From: an uncultured Pseudomonadota bacterium
GTDB taxonomy: Bacteria > Myxococcota_A > Polyangia > HGW-17
NCBI GenBank assembly: GCA_938004375.1
Contig: CALKWH010000009.1
Span: 1 to 16,399 of the forward strand
DNA length: 16,399 nt
Reading direction: 5' to 3'
Positions 12,496 to 16,399 of the stretch are shown piece by piece (the first letter of the stretch is position 1; each line of letters begins with the position of its first letter). The notes under the pieces are model-generated. The model was not told the origin of the DNA. It saw only the letters and a program-made list of their open reading frames with translations, and made no database searches. The translations under genes were made by a program, and so were the position numbers.

Positions 12496-14017
12496 AACCG
12501 TCCTCCGTCTTCTTCCGTTTCTCCTGCTGGGTGCCTGCCAGGAGCCCTACCGGCTCGATTTCCGGCTCGTGATCCCCGCCGGCTTCGACTTGGCCGCCGA
12601 GGTGGATCGCCTGGTCGTCTCGGCCGGGGATCAGACCCGCGTGGTGGACTGCGATGCCACCGGGTGCCCCTTCGACGTGAAGTTCACGTTCACCGAGGGG
12701 GAGACCACCCGCCTGAGCGTCCACGGCTACGACGCGGACTCCCGGTTGGTGGCCGCGGGGTACTCGCCGGCCTTCGTGGCGGTGGACGGTGGCATGGAGC
12801 TGGCGCTCTTTCTCGGCCCCATCGATCGGGGCTCGGTGATCGACACGGACTTCGAGGCGGCCCCGTTCGGCGCGGCCATCGCCCCGCTGCTCACCTCGGA
12901 CAACGGCCTGCTCACGTCCAACGTGGGCACGCTCTTCTTCGGCGGTGCCGGGGACGTCACGGCTGACGCCACCCCGGTGGACGACGTCTGGTTCTACGAT
13001 CCCTATCTGCTCGCCCTCGTGCCCCTCGAGCCCCTGTCGACGCCCCTGACGAATCCGGCGATCATGGATCTCAAGGACGGCAACTTCCTGCTGTTCGGCG
13101 GACGGACCACCCACGGCGAGCTCTCGGGCGCCATGCTGTTCTACAACACGTCCTCGGCGCAGGCCGCCGGTTCCCACGTGATCACGCTGCCCCCCGAGAC
13201 GGCGCCGGTGCCCACGGTCTCGGCCGCGACCGTCGAGCTGGGGCCTTTCGACGGCCTCTACGACACGGCCACCGGCCAGTACCTGCTCGACGCCTACCTG
13301 CTGCTGTCCGGGGCGACCGAGGACGGCTCCGAGGCCCCCGTCACCTGGGTACTCGTCTATTACAGCCTGGCGTCGGCCACCACCACCATCGTGACGCGGC
13401 CGGACGCGACCGTCACCCTTCCGGCCGGGGCGGGCGCCCTGGCCACCCGCCTCGGGGACACCTCGGTGCGCGTGTTCCTGCCCGGCGCGCGCCGGTTCCT
13501 GACCGCGGCCGTGGACACCGGAGAGCAGGGCCTCGAGTTCCGCCTCGAGCCGGTGGACGTGCCGGAGCTGCCCGTGCGCGGCGGCTGGAAGTTGGTGGAG
13601 CTCGGCGATCACATCCTGGCGCTGGCCGGCACCGACGATCAGGGCGGCTGCGCCGCCGGCGAGTGGTTCGACGTGGACGCGGTCGGGATGACCGTGCGCC
13701 CCCTGGAGCTCCCGCCGGGGCACTGCGAGAGCGCGCTCGTGCGCATGGGGAAGCTGGTGTTCGAGATCGGTGGTCTGGACCGGGACCACGGCCACCACGG
13801 AGCCACCGCCTGGACGTGGGAGCTCGGGGACGCGGGTCTCCGGCTGACCGCACGGCAGGACATCCCCATGGCCCGGGATCGGACCCGGCCCCGGGTCTTC
13901 GTGCTGCCCACCGGTGCCGTCGCCGTGTTCGGCGGAGAGAACGCCGGCACGGGGGAACCGGAGCCCAGCCTGGAGTTGATCGTCCCCGATCCGCGCCGGA
14001 GCCAGGAACCCCAATGA
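12479..14017 (+). CDS. Kelch-like lipoprotein
   Basis: A 512-residue secreted lipoprotein. The signal (6-19) ends in the lipobox LGAC, giving Cys20. A beta-rich N-domain (about 26-125) comes before a region with kelch/beta-propeller-like strands: LFFGGAGDV (152-160), NFLLFGGRT (202-210), and near the C-terminus AVAVFGGENAGTGEPEP. The blades are irregular, so the propeller call is tentative. The ATG at 12479 has AAGGA (12466-12470) 8 nt upstream and overlaps the DUF167 gene by 17 nt; the in-frame TTG at 12461 is less likely. It probably sits on the outer membrane or cell surface. Ligand and role are unknown. Confidence 0.78.
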   Translation: MSRASRTVLRLLPFLLLGACQEPYRLDFRLVIPAGFDLAAEVDRLVVSAGDQTRVVDCDATGCPFDVKFTFTEGETTRLSVHGYDADSRLVAAGYSPAFVAVDGGMELALFLGPIDRGSVIDTDFEAAPFGAAIAPLLTSDNGLLTSNVGTLFFGGAGDVTADATPVDDVWFYDPYLLALVPLEPLSTPLTNPAIMDLKDGNFLLFGGRTTHGELSGAMLFYNTSSAQAAGSHVITLPPETAPVPTVSAATVELGPFDGLYDTATGQYLLDAYLLLSGATEDGSEAPVTWVLVYYSLASATTTIVTRPDATVTLPAGAGALATRLGDTSVRVFLPGARRFLTAAVDTGEQGLEFRLEPVDVPELPVRGGWKLVELGDHILALAGTDDQGGCAAGEWFDVDAVGMTVRPLELPPGHCESALVRMGKLVFEIGGLDRDHGHHGATAWTWELGDAGLRLTARQDIPMARDRTRPRVFVLPTGAVAVFGGENAGTGEPEPSLELIVPDPRRSQEPQ

Positions 14018-14078
14018 ACCGTCAGCAACGCCGGGCCACCGCGCCCGCATCACCCTCAACCCCCGAAGGAGCGAAACG

Positions 14079-15539
14079 ATGAGCGACCCGATTTCCCAGT
14101 TGGAACCCAGGCACGTGTGGAAGTACTTCACCCAGATGACCGCGATCCCCCACAAGTCCAAGAACGAGGCCGAGATCGGCCGGTGGATCCAGCAGGTCGG
14201 CCGTGACCACGGCCTGACCGTGCGCACCGACGACGTGGGCAACGTGGTCCTGGTGGTCCCGGCGACCCCGGGTCACGAGCAAGCCCCGATCGTCATCCTC
14301 CAGGGCCACATGGACATGGTCTGCGAGCAGAACAACGACTCCACCCACGACTTCGCCAAGGATCCGCTGAAGCTGCGCCTCGTCGACGAGTGGCTCATGG
14401 CCACCGGCACGACGCTCGGCGCGGACAACGGCGTCGGTCTGGCCGCCGCCCTGGCCGTGCTCGACGATCCCGACGTCGTCCACGGACCCCTGGAGATCCT
14501 GGCCACCATGGACGAGGAGACCGGCATGACCGGTGCGTTCAACCTGAAGACCGAGTTCCTGCAGGGCCGCATGATGCTCAACCTCGACTCCGAGGAGGAC
14601 GGCGCGATCTACGTGGGCTGCGCCGGCGGCGCCGACGTGAAGGCGTTCTTCGACGCGAAGACCGAGGCCGCCCCTGCCGGTTCCGTGCGGCTCGACGTCG
14701 GCATCGGAGGGCTGCGCGGCGGACACTCGGGTCTGAACATCATCGAGAACCGCGCCAACGCGCTGCGCATGCTCGCCCGGCTGCTCAAGGACCTGCAGAA
14801 GCAGGGCGTCGCGTTCACCCTCACCGACCTGTCCGGCGGCTCGGCCCACAACGCCATCCCCCGCGAGGCCACCGCGGGATTGGTCCTGTCAGAGGCCGCC
14901 GCGCCCCGGGCCAAGGAGTTGATCGAGAAGCGCTTCACCGCGATGCGCGCGGAGTACGGCAAGCGCGAGACGCGCATGAGCCTGATCAGCAACGATCATG
15001 GTCCGTTCGTCGGTTCCACCTTGAGTCCGGCGCTGGCCGCGGAGTTGATCGACTTCATGCTGCTGGTGCCCAACGGCGCGCTCACCATGAGCCAGGATCT
15101 GCCGAACCTGGTGGAGAGCTCGTGCAACCTGGCCACCGTGAAGACCGCCGATGGGAAGATCATCGCCCACCTGTCCTGCCGTTCGTCGGTGCAGCCGGTG
15201 ATCCCCGAGATCCAGGAGACCATCGCCATCGCCGCCGCCCGGGTGGGCGCCCGCGCCGAGCTGGGCGCCGGCTACCCCGCCTGGCAGCCGGACATGGACA
15301 GCCCGCTTCTGGCCGCCGCGAAGGGCGTGTTCGAGGGCGTCTTCGGGCGCACGCCCGAGATCAAGGCCATCCACGCCGGCCTCGAGTGCGGCATCATCGG
15401 CGAGAAGTTCCCCGGCATCAAGATGATCTCCTTCGGACCCGAGATCCACGGCGCCCACAGCCCCGAGGAGAAGGTCCACGTCCCCTCCGTCGGCCGGTTC
15501 TACCAGGCCCTGCGCGGCATCCTGAAGCAGTTGGCGTAA
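14079..15539 (+). CDS. pepD: Aminoacyl-histidine dipeptidase (PepD, M20 family)
   Basis: A 486-residue cytosolic metallopeptidase that cleaves Xaa-His dipeptides such as carnosine and other short peptides; length matches E. coli PepD (about 485). Visible metal and catalytic residues of the M20 di-zinc site are His77 and Asp79 (LQGHMDMVC), Asp116 (GADNGVG), Glu146/Glu147 (MDEETGMTG), Asp170 (NLDSEEDG) and a C-terminal His in GPEIHGAHSPEEKV. The lid/dimerisation domain with GLRGGHSG lies in between. The ATG at 14079 follows GAAGGAG (14065-14071) at a 7-nt gap. It lies 61 nt after the kelch lipoprotein gene with no clear promoter or terminator between, so it may be read through from upstream. 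It converges on the FG-GAP-like gene, with 9 nt between stops. Confidence 0.95.
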   Translation: MSDPISQLEPRHVWKYFTQMTAIPHKSKNEAEIGRWIQQVGRDHGLTVRTDDVGNVVLVVPATPGHEQAPIVILQGHMDMVCEQNNDSTHDFAKDPLKLRLVDEWLMATGTTLGADNGVGLAAALAVLDDPDVVHGPLEILATMDEETGMTGAFNLKTEFLQGRMMLNLDSEEDGAIYVGCAGGADVKAFFDAKTEAAPAGSVRLDVGIGGLRGGHSGLNIIENRANALRMLARLLKDLQKQGVAFTLTDLSGGSAHNAIPREATAGLVLSEAAAPRAKELIEKRFTAMRAEYGKRETRMSLISNDHGPFVGSTLSPALAAELIDFMLLVPNGALTMSQDLPNLVESSCNLATVKTADGKIIAHLSCRSSVQPVIPEIQETIAIAAARVGARAELGAGYPAWQPDMDSPLLAAAKGVFEGVFGRTPEIKAIHAGLECGIIGEKFPGIKMISFGPEIHGAHSPEEKVHVPSVGRFYQALRGILKQLA

Positions 15540-15548
15540 ATCTACCGG

Positions 15549-16399
15549 TCACTCTTCGCCGGCCATGAACAGGCGTGGCAGGCCAGTGTCGTCGAGGAAC
15601 AGCGCGTCGACGAGCCCGTCGCCGTCGGCGTCGAACAGCGTCAAGGCCGTCATGCCCTCGCAGGCCAGCCCGAAGACGGGGGTGATGTCGAGGAAGCCAC
15701 CGGCGCCGTCGGCCCGGAACAGGCGGCACAGGCCGTCGGCGGCCGCGACGAACAGGTCCGGCAGGCCGTCGAGGTCGGCGTCGGCGGCCAGGGCGGCGCG
15801 GCCGTCGCCCCGGGAGATGGGCAGGCAGGAGATCGTGTCGTTGAAGAAGGCGCCGCGGCCGTCGTGGATCAGGCACTGGTCCTGACCCCGGCCGATCGCG
15901 ACGAGGTCCAGGTCGCCGTCGAGATCCACGTCCAGCGGGATCAGGCTCCCGACGCGATCCAGGGGCAGGGACAGCCTGCCGGCCTGGGTCCAGGCGTCGG
16001 TCTCGAGGGCGCCCGCGGCGAGGTCCAGGGTGGCGTCCTGCCCCGCCGGGGCGGCTGAGAAGGCGACGTCTATGGGATCCACGCCGTCGAGGTGCGTCCA
16101 GGTCGTCGCGGTGACCTCGCCGGAGAAGAAGATCGGGGTGATCGGGCGCTCGAAGTCGGAGATCCCCCAGCGTGCGGTGCCTGGCCCGGTGAGGATCAGG
16201 TTGTCCACGAACAGCGCCCCGGTGGCGGGGCCGGCCTCGATCGGGATGAGGACCAGCTCCAGGGCCGTGGCGGGCAGGTCGAAGACGCCGTTGGCGTCAC
16301 CGCCGGAGGGTTCGCCGGTGGCCGGATCCCTGAGCTCGAGGGTGCCCCAGGAGGCGGAGTTCAGCGGCGTGCCCGCCTGGGTGAAACGCTCGCCCGAGG
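15549..16399 (-). CDS. FG-GAP/VCBS-like repeat protein, C-terminal part (5' end beyond window)
   Basis: 283 codons before the stop are visible and the frame stays open to the window edge, so the true start lies beyond 16399. The upstream part (before 16208) encodes a beta-sandwich-like stretch (FDLPATALELVLIPIEAG, then GALFVDNLILTG) of the kind seen in secreted carbohydrate-binding-like modules. After it come three Asp-rich loops of the DxDxDxxxD calcium-binding type: DVDLDGDLDLVAIG, DADLDGLPDLFVAA and DADGDGLVDALFL. These are typical of FG-GAP/VCBS beta-propellers. It is probably secreted, but the signal peptide is off the window. The GTG at 16208 is not the real start, because codon use and domain continue upstream. 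It is convergent with pepD. Confidence 0.8.
   Translation of the reverse strand, partial: SGERFTQAGTPLNSASWGTLELRDPATGEPSGGDANGVFDLPATALELVLIPIEAGPATGALFVDNLILTGPGTARWGISDFERPITPIFFSGEVTATTWTHLDGVDPIDVAFSAAPAGQDATLDLAAGALETDAWTQAGRLSLPLDRVGSLIPLDVDLDGDLDLVAIGRGQDQCLIHDGRGAFFNDTISCLPISRGDGRAALAADADLDGLPDLFVAAADGLCRLFRADGAGGFLDITPVFGLACEGMTALTLFDADGDGLVDALFLDDTGLPRLFMAGEE

Noticed and set aside
12482..14242. Minus-strand open frame opposite the kelch lipoprotein (about 586 codons)
   Set aside because: Composition is that of a GC-driven shadow and it overlaps the start of pepD, which is certain.

Overview
The window looks like the end of a metagenome-style contig from a high-GC (roughly two thirds G+C by eye), probably Myxococcota/Deltaproteobacteria-like bacterium. 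The taxonomic hints are an AglZ/FrzS-type pseudo-receiver plus coiled-coil protein, an IgGFc-binding-domain lipoprotein with a Cys-rich N-terminus, and several large secreted lipoproteins with TIG, kelch-like or FG-GAP-like repeats. This placement is an inference; there is no rRNA or marker gene here. Bases 1-54 are not biological: they match the Illumina P5/TruSeq adapter.

Layout. Minus strand, 55-2302: a TPR protein (587-2302) is followed, with an 8-nt stop/start overlap, by an ABC-exporter transmembrane subunit (55-594) that is cut off at the adapter. Plus strand, 2480-9548: a small single-pass membrane protein (2480-2884); an 850-residue pseudo-receiver/coiled-coil protein with a clear sigma70-type promoter and a strong Shine-Dalgarno (2953-5505); then two large lipoprotein genes 6 nt apart (5598-7616 and 7623-9548). 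Plus strand, 9549-15539: an AT-richer 158-nt leader region that can fold into a compact branched structure, then two tandem metallo-beta-lactamase-fold hydrolases (9707-10621, 10657-11490), an unknown membrane protein (11565-12188), a DUF167/YggU protein (12193-12495), a kelch-like lipoprotein (12479-14017) and an M20-family aminoacyl-histidine dipeptidase, PepD (14079-15539). The end of the window (15549-16399, minus strand) is the C-terminal part of an FG-GAP/VCBS-like repeat protein that runs off the edge and converges on pepD.

How the genes fit together. Three short co-directional groups are likely: TPR protein with ABC exporter; TIG lipoprotein with IgGFc-binding lipoprotein; and MBL-fold pair through DUF167, kelch lipoprotein and perhaps pepD. 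The most distinctive items are the AglZ/FrzS-like protein, which lacks the phosphoacceptor Asp and carries recent 99-bp (three hendecad) coiled-coil duplications; the potential structured leader at 9612-9667; and the tandem, diverged MBL-fold pair. There are no tRNA, rRNA, CRISPR, IS or phage genes, and no convincing intrinsic terminators. No stretch over 300 bases lacks a gene.
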